A stretch of 64,000 nt of DNA, taken from NCBI RefSeq assembly GCF_000744775.1, contig NZ_JQMP01000003.1, positions 1,178,001 through 1,242,000 of the forward strand. The letters run 5' to 3'. Positions 35,470 to 44,192 of the stretch are shown piece after piece (the first letter of the stretch is position 1; each line of letters starts with the position of its first letter). Origin of the DNA: Thermorudis peleae (lineage in GTDB: Bacteria; Chloroflexota; Chloroflexia; Thermomicrobiales; Thermomicrobiaceae). Both the position numbers and the translations under genes were made by a program. A model generated the notes under the pieces. The model saw nothing but the letters and a program-made list of their open reading frames with translations, did no database searches and was not told the origin of the DNA.

Positions 35470-37200
35470 GTGCGCGATATCGCCACATTGCGCGTGATTT
35501 TGCAGCGTATTGACCGTCGTGGCTACAAAGCGTATGAAGAGATCCGCGGACTCTATCGCGCAGACTGGATTACGCTGGCAATCGATCACGTTCAAGGCGA
35601 TCCATTTGCTTCTCCTTCACGTGTGCGCCTCATCGTGCCACGTTCACGATTGCAGTTGCCTGCCTGCACAAACCGCATTCGGCGCGTTGCTCTTGAAAAT
35701 GTCCTGGCGCGACGTGCTCGGCAGATTGCTGCTGAACATGCACCCCGTCGCATGGGGACAGGGAAATCTGGCTTGGTGTTCATTGATGCTGGTGGCCAGG
35801 AAGTCCTTGAGCGGACAGCGTGCCGTATTTTCGACGACCATATCGAATTACGTCTCAGCGTCGGCTTGCCTGCTGCCGGCCGAACAATCTTGGGGAAGGC
35901 TGCCGAGCAATTGCTTGTTGATTTTCTGCCGCACCTTGCAAAAGAAACGTTTCTCCTCTCGCCAGTCGAGTATCAAGAAGCTGAGCAGTTTACCGCGCTT
36001 ATTGAGGATGCTGAATCATTACGTGAGCAACTAGGGGAGCATCGTCTTGTAGCGTTTGTCGCGGATGGAGCTATTCTCCCGCGACGCAGTGGGGTCAGTC
36101 AGGAACCACTCCTTGGTCCGGCAGTCGTGCGTTTCCAGAGCCCTCCCGATCTTCAACTTGAGCTTGCCACGCCAAACAGTGGACGCGTGCGAGGGATGGG
36201 CATTCCGGAGGGTGTTACGGTAATTGTTGGCGGCGGATTTCATGGTAAATCAACGTTGCTGGAGGCGCTTGCCCGAGGGATCTATAACCACATTCCCGGC
36301 GATGGACGGGAACGGGTTGTAACCCGCGCAGATGCCGTCAAGATTCGTGCAGAAGATGGGCGCCGCATTGTTGGTGTGGACCTCAGTGCCTTCATCCGCA
36401 GCTTGCCGTTGGGGCAATCAACCCAGTTCTTTACCACTGATAACGCCAGTGGTTCAACATCGCAGGCGGCCAATATTCTTGAGGCCCTTGAGGCCGGATC
36501 ACGGTTGCTGCTGATGGATGAAGATACCTGTGCGACAAACTTTATGATTCGCGACGAGCTTATGCGAGAGCTTGTTCCAGACGACGCTGAGCCGATCGTG
36601 CCGTTCATTGATCGTGTTCGTCAGCTTTATCGGGACGTCGGCGTCTCAACGATTATTGTGATGGGTGGGGCAGGAGATTATCTGCGTGTTGCTGATACAG
36701 TCATTTGGATGCATGCGTACCGGCCTGAGCACGTAACCGAGCGTGCTCACCAGATTGCCTCATCTCGCCATCACGTGACGTTTGTGCCGCCTGATCCGTG
36801 GCCTGGTGTTACTGAACGTGTGCCACTACCCGAAAGTATTGACCCCCGACGTCGGGATCGCACCCGTGTCCGTTCACATGGTACGGAAGAGGTCACGTTT
36901 GGCTTTGAGACGATTGATCTGCGCCAGGTCGAGCAAATCGTGGATCCAAGCCAAACTCGAGCCATTGGCGATGCGCTGGTTCTCGCCTTGCAACGTGGGA
37001 TTATCGATGGCAAACGAAGCATGGCAGAAATCCTCGATGTGCTTGAACGGGTGCTTGATGAAGAAGGCCTTGATGCTCTTTCCCCCTTTCGTGGGCATCC
37101 AGGCGACTACGCACGTCCGCGGCGGTACGAACTTGCCGCGGCGCTGAATCGACTTCGAACGTTGCAAGTTAAGCAACGTCGCTCGAAACCGCAGCACTAG
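35470..37200 (+). CDS. Predicted ATPase of the ABC class (COG3044/PF09818)
   Basis: A 576-residue soluble protein. Walker A GGGFHGKSTLLEALARG lies near residue 254, in the middle of the protein, with LLLMDEDTCATNFMIRDELM as the Walker B region near 340. The N-terminal 200 residues are specific to this family (LQRIDRRGYKAYEEIRGLYR). Such proteins lack transporter helices and their function is unknown, although RNA-related roles have been suggested for relatives in trypanosome editing complexes. The start is a GTG with AAGGAGG upstream. It ends inside the convergent rsmE gene by 32 bp. Confidence 0.88.
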   Translation: MRDIATLRVILQRIDRRGYKAYEEIRGLYRADWITLAIDHVQGDPFASPSRVRLIVPRSRLQLPACTNRIRRVALENVLARRARQIAAEHAPRRMGTGKSGLVFIDAGGQEVLERTACRIFDDHIELRLSVGLPAAGRTILGKAAEQLLVDFLPHLAKETFLLSPVEYQEAEQFTALIEDAESLREQLGEHRLVAFVADGAILPRRSGVSQEPLLGPAVVRFQSPPDLQLELATPNSGRVRGMGIPEGVTVIVGGGFHGKSTLLEALARGIYNHIPGDGRERVVTRADAVKIRAEDGRRIVGVDLSAFIRSLPLGQSTQFFTTDNASGSTSQAANILEALEAGSRLLLMDEDTCATNFMIRDELMRELVPDDAEPIVPFIDRVRQLYRDVGVSTIIVMGGAGDYLRVADTVIWMHAYRPEHVTERAHQIASSRHHVTFVPPDPWPGVTERVPLPESIDPRRRDRTRVRSHGTEEVTFGFETIDLRQVEQIVDPSQTRAIGDALVLALQRGIIDGKRSMAEILDVLERVLDEEGLDALSPFRGHPGDYARPRRYELAAALNRLRTLQVKQRRSKPQH

Positions 37201-37945
37201 TTGGATGCTGGCAAGCAAAGGCTGCCTGCACCATTGCAATGGCAGTAATTGCTGCGGTTTCGCTGCGAAGCGTGAGTGGACCAAGCGAGATCGTTTTGGC
37301 TCCCCAGCTGCGAAGCCGCTGAATTTCCCCTTCCGTCCAACCGCCTTCTGGCCCAACCAAGAGAAAAATGTTTGCGTCTTGAGGGAAACGACAGGTAGTG
37401 AGATGCTGACTGGTTTCGTGTTCCCAGCAGACAAGCGACAACGACGTCGTCAACTGGCTTCGTATCGCATCAAGTGGGCATGGCTCGGTGATTGTCGGCA
37501 ATTCAGTGCGTCCTGATTGTTCAGCGGCTTCAATAGCGATCCGCTGCCAACGCGAGTGTTTCATTGATTCCCGCTGCGCATCAAGCCTGACAACCGTGCG
37601 CTCAGTGAGGAGTGGAACGATGTGTTGTACGCCGAGTTCGGTTGCCTTTTGAATCACGAACTCAAAATGCTCGCGTTTGAGCAGTGCAAGGCCAAGGGTT
37701 ATCGATGGTGCAGGGAGGTGGCGCCCAAGAGATGGTTCACCAAGCTGTACGATGACCTGCTTTCGGGAGACAGCAGTAAGCGTAGCTGACCATTCCCTGC
37801 CGTCTCCGTTAAAGACGGTGATTTGGTCGCCTGGCTCAAGACGAAGGACGAGATGCACCTGGTGTGCCACGTCAGGAGGCAGCGACAGCTCTTGACCAGC
37901 CGAAAGTAGGGAATTAACGTAGAACCGATGCCCATGTCGGCTCAT
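37169..37945 (-). CDS. rsmE: 16S rRNA m3U1498 methyltransferase RsmE
   Basis: A 258-residue SPOUT-class methyltransferase that methylates U1498 of 16S rRNA. The N-terminal PUA-like part starts HRFYVNSLLSAGQELSLPP. The C-terminal SPOUT knot has ELGVQHIVPLLTERTVV, AIEAAEQSGRTELP, FLLVGPEGGWTEGEI and LGPLTLRSETAAITA, the hallmark motifs of the family. Its start overlaps the prmA stop by 4 bp, so the two ribosome-modification genes are translationally coupled. Confidence 0.95.
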   Translation of the reverse strand: MSRHGHRFYVNSLLSAGQELSLPPDVAHQVHLVLRLEPGDQITVFNGDGREWSATLTAVSRKQVIVQLGEPSLGRHLPAPSITLGLALLKREHFEFVIQKATELGVQHIVPLLTERTVVRLDAQRESMKHSRWQRIAIEAAEQSGRTELPTITEPCPLDAIRSQLTTSLSLVCWEHETSQHLTTCRFPQDANIFLLVGPEGGWTEGEIQRLRSWGAKTISLGPLTLRSETAAITAIAMVQAAFACQHPTSAAVSSDVA

Positions 37946-38898
37946 AGGTCGTCGTTTCGCTGGAGTAACAGGGTTACCCAGTCGCCTTCTTGCCGCTGAT
38001 CACGCACGGTGAAGCCGAGATGGCGGTAGCGCTGAACGACATCGTCACGTGCCTCAGTAATAATGCCACTTAAGATCATCAAGCCGCTGGGCATAAGCGC
38101 TCGACGAAAACGTGGGGCGGCTTCGATGAGGACTCGGGCAAAGATGTTGGCGACAATGCAGGAATAGCGTTGAGGAAGTGGCAGTGACAAGATATCTCCT
38201 TGGTGCACGGTAACAGCCGATGCGACATTGTTGCGAAGCAGGTTTGCTTTGAGTACGTCAATCGCGACTGGATCAAGTTCAACAGCATCAACGGCTTGTG
38301 CGCCAAGCTTTATGGCCGCGATTGACAAAATGCCTGATCCTGCCCCCGCATCAAGCAGAATTGCACCTTGGAGTGACAGGTCTTCAAGCAACTCCAAACA
38401 ATGCCGGGTTGTTGGGTGTAACCCAGTGCCGAATGCCATTCCGGGATCGAGGTCGATCACGATCTCGCCTGACTGCGGTGTATAATCTTGCCAACTCGGG
38501 CGAATAACGATGCGCTTGCCGATATGCAGAATGGGGAAAAATTGTTTCCAGCTCTCTGCCCAGTCTTCTTCTGCAATCACTCGAATATGAAGTTCACCGA
38601 TCGGCTGAATCTGCTCCAAGTGCCAGAGCCCTTGTCGAATTGCTTCAACACGCTGGTCAGCGAATTCATCAAGTGGCAAGTAAGCGGCAACACGGGCAGG
38701 CTTCGTCTCATCGATTGTGCCGCCTTCCTGGTCAGGTGCAGGAGCGACGGCGTGGGAAACAGCTACCCCGCCCTGATAGCTGTAGCGACTAAAGAGATCG
38801 ACGACAGCATCGACTGCTTCAGCCATGGCTTCAACACTGAGTTCTAGCCAGCGTCCTCGTTGTGCTGAGGGTTTACTTGTTGTTTCGCGCAGTTCCAT
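37942..38898 (-). CDS. prmA: Ribosomal protein L11 methyltransferase
   Basis: A 318-residue SAM-dependent enzyme that trimethylates ribosomal protein L11. The N-terminal L11-binding domain begins RGRWLELSVEAMAEAVDAVV. The diagnostic catalytic segment is DLDPGMAFGTGLHPTTR, followed by LLDAGAGSGILSIAA (SAM motif I) and CIVANIFARVLIEAA (NPPF-like region). The ATG at 38898 is chosen because similarity begins there; the longer frame upstream is shadow of the neighbour. It overlaps the nucleotidyltransferase gene by 26 bp and rsmE by 4 bp. Confidence 0.94.
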   Translation of the reverse strand: MELRETTSKPSAQRGRWLELSVEAMAEAVDAVVDLFSRYSYQGGVAVSHAVAPAPDQEGGTIDETKPARVAAYLPLDEFADQRVEAIRQGLWHLEQIQPIGELHIRVIAEEDWAESWKQFFPILHIGKRIVIRPSWQDYTPQSGEIVIDLDPGMAFGTGLHPTTRHCLELLEDLSLQGAILLDAGAGSGILSIAAIKLGAQAVDAVELDPVAIDVLKANLLRNNVASAVTVHQGDILSLPLPQRYSCIVANIFARVLIEAAPRFRRALMPSGLMILSGIITEARDDVVQRYRHLGFTVRDQRQEGDWVTLLLQRNDDL

Positions 38899-39886
38899 CG
38901 GTACGCTCAAACCTGATCTGCGACGAATCGCCGACGTTGACCTGCATGAAGTCCCCTTGCACATCGGCCCATCGGCCAACGATCGAGCGAGTGAGGGTCG
39001 CCATGGTGATTCGCGCTCCTTCATCAATAATCGAGTCCGTGATGATCGCGTGTGAAACATTCGCCTTTGGGCCGATACTGACATAGGGGCCGATCACGCT
39101 GTGTTCGACTGTAGCTGTTGGATCAATCACAACTGGTGGAATAATGACTGCGTTTGCCTGAACATTGGTTGTGACAGATTGCTGTTGGCGGCTAAGCAAA
39201 TACCGATTGGTGGCAAGCAGTGCTTCGACTGTGCCACAGTCTTCCCAAACGGAAACGGGGAGCCAAACGAAGCGCCTGCCGGCATCGATCATCAATTGAA
39301 GTGCGTCGGCCAGATAAAACTCATTGCCCTTCTTGAGGTCACGAGCGATTTGCTCCTCGATAGCCTGGAAGAGGTCTTGGATTTCGCGAAGGTAGTAGAT
39401 TCCGACAACTGCCAACCGCGAGACAGGGGTTTGCGGTTTTTCGACCAGTCGCGTAATTCGTCCATCTTCGAAAACAACGACACCGAACCGTCTTGGATCC
39501 TCGACCTCTTTCACAAAGATCGCACCATCGGCGTTGCACTCCGCTAGTGCGGCAAGATCAGCTTCAAAGATCAAGTCGGGGAAGACGATCAAGGTTGGTC
39601 CCTCAACCAGTCCTTTTGCCTGCAAAATCGCGTGGGATTGGCCAAGCGGCTCTGGTTGCTCGACAAAGCGAACGTTGAGGTCGTAGTGCTCGCGGACATA
39701 TTCTTCGATCTGCTCACCGAGAAAGCCAGTGATAAAGACGACGGTTTCGAGCGGCAGAGAAAGCAGATGATCGAGCACATGTCCAAGAATAGGCTTTCCC
39801 GCTACCGTGACGAGCGGCTTGGGCTTGCTCCACGTATGGGGACGCAGCCGTGTGCCAAGCCCCCCAACTGGGATGATGACGTGCAT
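38873..39886 (-). CDS. Sugar-phosphate nucleotidyltransferase with left-handed beta-helix tail
   Basis: A 337-residue enzyme of the NDP-sugar pyrophosphorylase family. The N-terminal nucleotide-binding signature is IPVGGLGTRLRPHTWSKPKPLV, the sugar/nucleotide site includes QPEPLGQSHAI and FPDLIFEADL, and the acceptor region includes VWEDCGTVEALLATN. After about residue 245 hexapeptide-type repeats appear (PPVVIDPTATVEHSVIGPYV), forming a beta-helix as in GlmU and long RmlA proteins. It would make an NDP-glucose or a related activated sugar; the substrate cannot be fixed. It precedes prmA on the same strand. Confidence 0.88.
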   Translation of the reverse strand: MHVIIPVGGLGTRLRPHTWSKPKPLVTVAGKPILGHVLDHLLSLPLETVVFITGFLGEQIEEYVREHYDLNVRFVEQPEPLGQSHAILQAKGLVEGPTLIVFPDLIFEADLAALAECNADGAIFVKEVEDPRRFGVVVFEDGRITRLVEKPQTPVSRLAVVGIYYLREIQDLFQAIEEQIARDLKKGNEFYLADALQLMIDAGRRFVWLPVSVWEDCGTVEALLATNRYLLSRQQQSVTTNVQANAVIIPPVVIDPTATVEHSVIGPYVSIGPKANVSHAIITDSIIDEGARITMATLTRSIVGRWADVQGDFMQVNVGDSSQIRFERTDGTARNNK

Positions 39887-39986
39887 CGTCCGTACTCCTT
39901 GCCTTTACTTTATTGAGTGTAGCTGGATGTAAGCGTCTTCCTCTGCCCGACCGGAATCGCTCGGCATATTCCAGTGTATTGTTCAG

Positions 39987-40060
39987 TGCCCCCAGCGGGA
40001 TTCGAACCCGCGATCTCCACCTTGAAAGGGTGGTGTCCTAGGCCTCTAGACGATGGGGGC
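39987..40060 (-). tRNA. tRNA-Glu (anticodon TTC)
   Basis: A 74-nt cloverleaf. The acceptor stem is GCCCCCA with TGGGGGC, the anticodon arm is CCACC-CTTTCAA-GGTGG with anticodon TTC, and the T arm is CGCGGGTTCGAATCCCG. The discriminator is A and CCA is not encoded. Confidence 0.97.
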
Positions 40061-40080
40061 GCTTCGCGCCAATCCGCTGA

Positions 40081-40110
40081 AGTGTATGCATAACACCTCG
40101 GCTCTGTCAA
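40081..40110 (-). promoter_or_regulatory. Promoter of tRNA-Glu
   Basis: On the minus strand TTGACA (40110-40105) and TACACT (40086-40081) are separated by 18 bases. The start would be near 40074, about 14 bases before the mature tRNA. Confidence 0.75.
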
Positions 40111-40244
40111 TCTCCTTCGAAGCGGGGTGATCCCTCAGCTTTTCCAGTGGCTCTTCCTTCACTGCCGTCTGCCGCTTTACACTAGAGCAGCGTGATAGGT
40201 TCTCGCGATGAACTGGCGCGTAAAACAAAAAGCAGAGGAATGCG

Positions 40245-41462
40245 ATGGTTCGGGTGCTTCGTGATCGCCGAATCGTGCTTGGTGTAACGGGAAGCATTGC
40301 AGTGTACAAAGCGCTCGACTTCGTGCGACAGCTGACTCAGGCTGGTGCGCAAGTCGATGTCGTTATGACTGAGGAAGCTCAAGCTTTTGTCACTGCGCTC
40401 ACGTTCCAGACGCTGACGCGTCGGCCAGTCCACACAACGGCATTTGAAGCCTGGGACGCTGAGCAGGCAGGACATGTTACGCTTGGGGCGAATGCTGACA
40501 TAATGATCATCGCACCGGCTACTGCCCAGAGCATCGCTCGGCTTGCCCATGGCTTTGCCGATGATGCCGTCTCCTTAACTGCGCTTGCCTGTCCAGCCCC
40601 GTTGATTGTTGCTCCAGCCATGGATCATTACATGTATTGGCATCCAGCGATGCAGGCTAACCTGGAGATCCTCAAGTCGCGAGGCGTCATTCTCGTTGGA
40701 CCAGATCACGGCCCACTTGCTTCAGGGATGGTTGGAGATGGGCGCATGGCCTCAATTGACGAGATTCTCGCGGTAACACGGAAAGCTCTTGGCCGTACTG
40801 GGCCGCTCGCTGGGCGGCGTGTTGTCGTCACGGCTGGACCCACCCGCGAGTTCATCGACCCTATTCGGTTCTTAACCAATGCTTCCAGTGGACGAATGGG
40901 ATACGCGCTCGCTGAAGCCGCGCGCGATGCTGGTGCTGACGTCCTCTTGATTACTGGGCCAACTGCGTTACCTGACCCGAAGGCGCTGGACGTTGTGCAT
41001 GTGACAACGGCTCAGGAAATGTACGGAGCAGTTAAGCACGCTGTGCAAGCGGCTGACGTGCTGATTATGGCTGCAGCTGTATCCGATTATCGACCGCGGC
41101 ATGTTGCTCGCGAGAAGATCAAGAAAGAAACGCCGATACAGGTGCTTGAGCTTGAGCGAACGGTCGATATTCTGCGCGAGATTAATCAGCCAGGGTTACT
41201 TAAGATCGGGTTTGCCGCTGAGACTGAACAGCTTATTTCATATGCCCAAGAGAAATTACATGCCAAAAACCTTGACATGATTGTTGCTAATGATGCTCGT
41301 GAGGCAATGGGAAGTGAGTTTTCCAGCGTTGTGCTTATCACCGCCGAAGGCATTATTGACCGGATTGAGCGTCAGTCAAAAGTAGCCTTAGCAGAAGCTA
41401 TCATTGATCATGTTGCTGCCATGCTCCGTACTCGCGTGGCAACGGACGAGAGGACGCCCTGA
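40245..41462 (+). CDS. coaBC: Bifunctional phosphopantothenoylcysteine decarboxylase/synthetase
   Basis: A 405-residue two-domain enzyme of coenzyme A synthesis. The N-terminal flavoprotein CoaC domain (about residues 1-190) has [32 protein letters not shown] and [14 protein letters not shown]; in the last motif the usual Asn is Asp, a variation seen in some lineages. The C-terminal CoaB domain has [33 protein letters not shown] and [10 protein letters not shown], then the KIKKETP lysine segment. It joins cysteine to 4'-phosphopantothenate and decarboxylates the product. The following small membrane gene starts 2 bp after the stop codon. Confidence 0.95.
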   Translation: MVRVLRDRRIVLGVTGSIAVYKALDFVRQLTQAGAQVDVVMTEEAQAFVTALTFQTLTRRPVHTTAFEAWDAEQAGHVTLGANADIMIIAPATAQSIARLAHGFADDAVSLTALACPAPLIVAPAMDHYMYWHPAMQANLEILKSRGVILVGPDHGPLASGMVGDGRMASIDEILAVTRKALGRTGPLAGRRVVVTAGPTREFIDPIRFLTNASSGRMGYALAEAARDAGADVLLITGPTALPDPKALDVVHVTTAQEMYGAVKHAVQAADVLIMAAAVSDYRPRHVAREKIKKETPIQVLELERTVDILREINQPGLLKIGFAAETEQLISYAQEKLHAKNLDMIVANDAREAMGSEFSSVVLITAEGIIDRIERQSKVALAEAIIDHVAAMLRTRVATDERTP

Positions 41463-41464
41463 TC

Positions 41465-41839
41465 ATGTTACGTTTGCCTCCTCGACGTCCAGCACGGCAT
41501 GAACGTGTTGAAGGTGCGTTGTTAAGCTGGGGTATCCTCTATGCAGTGAGCATCTACTGGACAATTATCTGTGTGTTCCTTGCTTTTTATGCTCTTCCGT
41601 GGCGGCAAGGACCAGACTGGTTTGTGTGGCTAAACCGGTTCGCTGTGATTGTCATCCCGTTTCGTCTAACAATGCTTGGGCGTCTCTCTCTCCTTGGCGG
41701 TGTAACGGTAGCCGATGTTGCAAGTCTACTTGCAAGCGGTATCCTTGCTTGGCTACTTTTGGCGATACTCGCCGGCTGGCGCTCAGAGGCATTATGGTTT
41801 CAACGGTCTGCAGTGCGCCGGTCTCCACCGAGGCAATGA
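41465..41839 (+). CDS. Small membrane protein downstream of coaBC
   Basis: A 124-residue protein that I do not recognise. Three hydrophobic segments are visible, about residues 20-42 (LSWGILYAVSIYWTIICVFLAF), 55-75 (RFAVIVIPFRLTMLG) and 80-105 (TVADVASLLASGILAWLLLAIL). Both ends are basic. It starts 2 bp after coaBC and is probably translated from the same message, but nothing suggests a role in CoA synthesis. Confidence 0.65.
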   Translation: MLRLPPRRPARHERVEGALLSWGILYAVSIYWTIICVFLAFYALPWRQGPDWFVWLNRFAVIVIPFRLTMLGRLSLLGGVTVADVASLLASGILAWLLLAILAGWRSEALWFQRSAVRRSPPRQ

Positions 41840-41970
41840 TGGTCCGAAGTGCTATCAATGGGCTCGGCGACTGAGCGAAAGTAGGTGGTAGACTCGAGAA
41901 GGCGGGAATACGTAGCGTTCGACATCATCTTGGTGGTAAGTAGACTGAGTGACGAGAGGGGCGGAGAATC

Positions 41971-42081
41971 ATGGTAAAGAACCTTGTGCGGGGAATTTTA
42001 GGACTCGTCTTGGCCGCTGCTGCAACGTGGCTCGCTGATTACATTGTTGAGCGGATTTTCGGCAAAGAGGAAGCTGTATAG
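41971..42081 (+). CDS. 36-residue single-pass membrane peptide
   Basis: A short open frame of 36 codons starting MVKNLVRGILGLVLAAAATW and ending in a charged tail, ERIFGKEEAV. Residues 6-26 or so are hydrophobic and could form one transmembrane or amphipathic helix, with Lys/Arg before it and Glu/Lys after it. GGCGGAG lies 5-8 bases before the ATG. The gene stands alone between a small membrane gene and the eRF1-like gene, 42 bp before the latter's start. Coding status rests on the ribosome site and amino-acid pattern; conservation in relatives would decide it. Confidence 0.55.
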   Translation: MVKNLVRGILGLVLAAAATWLADYIVERIFGKEEAV

Positions 42082-42123
42082 CCACGACGAGACATTAGTG
42101 CGGGGGTGTTGGAGGGGGTGCCA

Positions 42124-43290
42124 ATGGCAATTACGCGAACGGATATTGAGGCGCTCGCGAGCATTCAGCCGCAACCATGGCCGGTCATCAGTCTGTATGT
42201 GCAGATTGCGCAGGAGCACGTGACTGATGACCATTACTCTATTCGGGTCAAGAACCTTCTGAAGCAACTCAGTGAACAACCTGGAATCGCGCTCAGTCAC
42301 GAGCAGGATGCTGCTTTCCGGGAGGATCTTGAACGAATACGACTGTTTTTCCGTGATCATGGCGACGATTATGGCGATGCTGTGGCACTCTTTTGCTCAT
42401 CACGCGCAGGCATCTGGCATGTGTATGGCGTCCCGCGAGCAGTAGGCAATCATGCTGTAGTAGATTTTCGGCCGATGATTGCGCCGCTTGTTCATGCCCT
42501 TGATCATATTGAGCCATTTTGTGTGTGCTTGATTGCTCGTGATCGTGCCCGGATCTTCCTTGGCAATGTCAGTGAGTTTCGTGAGGTGGCTGTCCGTTTG
42601 GATCAGCAAGTGCCAGGCCAGCATGACCAAGGTGGGTGGGCACAAGCGCGCTTTCAACGGCATATTGATGAGCACGCGCGACAGCATTTCAAAACCATTG
42701 CGAATGTGCTCTTCGAGTTATTCAACCAGGAGCCTTTTCGTTTTCTGGTCGCCGGTGGCACGGACGAAGTCGTCGCAGCATTCGTTGAGACGCTGCATCC
42801 GTATCTCAGCGAGCGCTATGTCGGTCATTTCAACTGTGAACTTGATGCAAGTGTGAAGGAAATTAAAGAGGCTGCGTGGGGCGTTGTCCAGGACTGGCTC
42901 CAACGCGACAAGGCGCGTAATCTTGATTTGTTGCTCGAAGAGGCATTAAGTCAAGATATGGGTGTTGTGGGCTTACCCGCTGTTGCCGACGCAATCCAGA
43001 TGGGTAATGTCCTGACGCTGGTGCTCGACGATCGCCTCAGTGCCCCAGGTGCCTATTGTTTGGCGTGTGGTGCCGTTCAGCCGCTCGATCAACCGCCTGA
43101 AGATGAGCACTGTGTTTACTGTCAGGGTGCACTGCGGAAAGTTGCCAATATCGTGCCTGTGCTCTATGCCAATGCCTATCGCCAAAGTGCCAGTGTGCTC
43201 TTCTTGACTGAACGCGAATTACAGATGCGATTAGAGCCGCACGGTGGCATTGGAGCGCTCTTACGGTATCGGCTGGAGGCTGAGGGCTAA
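42124..43290 (+). CDS. Bacterial eRF1-like (baeRF family) protein with zinc ribbon
   Basis: A 388-residue protein related to the archaeo-eukaryotic release-factor superfamily that occurs in bacteria. The N-terminal domain covers about residues 1-125 and the middle domain starts with LIARDRARIFLGNV. The key loop is QGGWAQARFQRHIDE (about residues 169-183), where a GGQ-like loop would sit. The third domain has FRFLVAGGTDEVVAAF, and the tail contains CLACG and CVYCQ, a two-knuckle zinc ribbon. Such proteins are predicted to act at the ribosome or cleave peptidyl-tRNA, but most are uncharacterised. The ATG at 42124 has GGAGGGGG upstream. Confidence 0.8.
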   Translation: MAITRTDIEALASIQPQPWPVISLYVQIAQEHVTDDHYSIRVKNLLKQLSEQPGIALSHEQDAAFREDLERIRLFFRDHGDDYGDAVALFCSSRAGIWHVYGVPRAVGNHAVVDFRPMIAPLVHALDHIEPFCVCLIARDRARIFLGNVSEFREVAVRLDQQVPGQHDQGGWAQARFQRHIDEHARQHFKTIANVLFELFNQEPFRFLVAGGTDEVVAAFVETLHPYLSERYVGHFNCELDASVKEIKEAAWGVVQDWLQRDKARNLDLLLEEALSQDMGVVGLPAVADAIQMGNVLTLVLDDRLSAPGAYCLACGAVQPLDQPPEDEHCVYCQGALRKVANIVPVLYANAYRQSASVLFLTERELQMRLEPHGGIGALLRYRLEAEG

Positions 43291-43291
43291 T

Positions 43292-44182
43292 GTGCGATCT
43301 CGTGCGCTCTTCGTTGTCAACCCGCAGGCAGGACGCCTTCAGCCCGGTGCCATTGCTACTGTGCAGGCTATCCTTGCGCAACGCTATGATCTCACGACGA
43401 TTGACTGCAGTGTCGTACCGGCTGAGCGCTTACCAGCGCTGATTGCCGATCAGGCGCCGTCGTATGAATGTGTCCTTGCGCTTGGCGGTGATGGGACGAT
43501 CAGCGTAGTTGCGAGTGGACTCGTTCATACCGGAATTCCGCTTGGGGTCTTACCAGGCGGATCAACGAATCATTTTGCTCGCATGATTGGCATGCCGGGT
43601 GCCTTGGATGCTGCAGCCCATGCGCTCATTCACCCAATGCGCGTTCGCTATCTTGATACCGGACAAGTGAATAATCGGGTGCTGATTTACCTTGGAGGAA
43701 TCGGCATCGATGCACTCATCGTGCGGGATGCCCCACAACGCGTGAAGAAAGTGCTTGCCTGGCTTGGATATATCCCGCCCGGAATTCGGCACTTACAGAG
43801 TGCTTCCTGGCAAGTGACGGTTACCGTTGATGGGCAGCAATTCCATTCACGGGCACGGACAGCGTTAGTAGCAAATGGTGGCTTCCTTGTCCATCCACGC
43901 TTCCGCGTTGGTCAGGGGATTCGCCCCGATGATGGATTGCTTGACCTCTGCCTTTACGCTCCAGAGAATCTCTGGCACTGGTTTACCCTTGTCTGCTGGA
44001 TGATGCTTGGGAAAATTCACCGTTCGCGATATGTACGGCAGTTTCGTGGCCGGGAGATAACAGTCGTCGCACATCCTCCGGCTCCTGTCGAAGTTGATGG
44101 CGACTTCATCGGTTTCCAGCCACTATCGGTACGTGTTTGCCCACAATCCCTTGCTGTCCTCGTTCCCGCTTCGGCTCAGTGA
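43292..44182 (+). CDS. Diacylglycerol/sphingosine-kinase-like lipid kinase (YegS/DagK family)
   Basis: A 296-residue lipid kinase-like protein. The N-terminus is RALFVVNPQAGR, the ATP-binding GGDGT motif is in ALGGDGTISVVASG (about residue 68), and GVLPGGSTNHFARM is the second family motif (GTxND-like with Thr-Asn-His). The C-terminal beta-sandwich includes VDGDFIGFQPLSVRV. It probably phosphorylates a lipid alcohol at the membrane; the substrate is unknown. The GTG at 43292 begins right after the stop of the eRF1-like gene, with GAGGG 6 bases upstream. Confidence 0.88.
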   Translation: MRSRALFVVNPQAGRLQPGAIATVQAILAQRYDLTTIDCSVVPAERLPALIADQAPSYECVLALGGDGTISVVASGLVHTGIPLGVLPGGSTNHFARMIGMPGALDAAAHALIHPMRVRYLDTGQVNNRVLIYLGGIGIDALIVRDAPQRVKKVLAWLGYIPPGIRHLQSASWQVTVTVDGQQFHSRARTALVANGGFLVHPRFRVGQGIRPDDGLLDLCLYAPENLWHWFTLVCWMMLGKIHRSRYVRQFRGREITVVAHPPAPVEVDGDFIGFQPLSVRVCPQSLAVLVPASAQ

Positions 44183-44192
44183 TTGCAGAGCG

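Noticed and set aside
38899-39084. Longer prmA start giving 380 residues
   Set aside because: The added 62 residues are an antisense-free shadow of the overlapping nucleotidyltransferase frame and lack L11-methyltransferase similarity.
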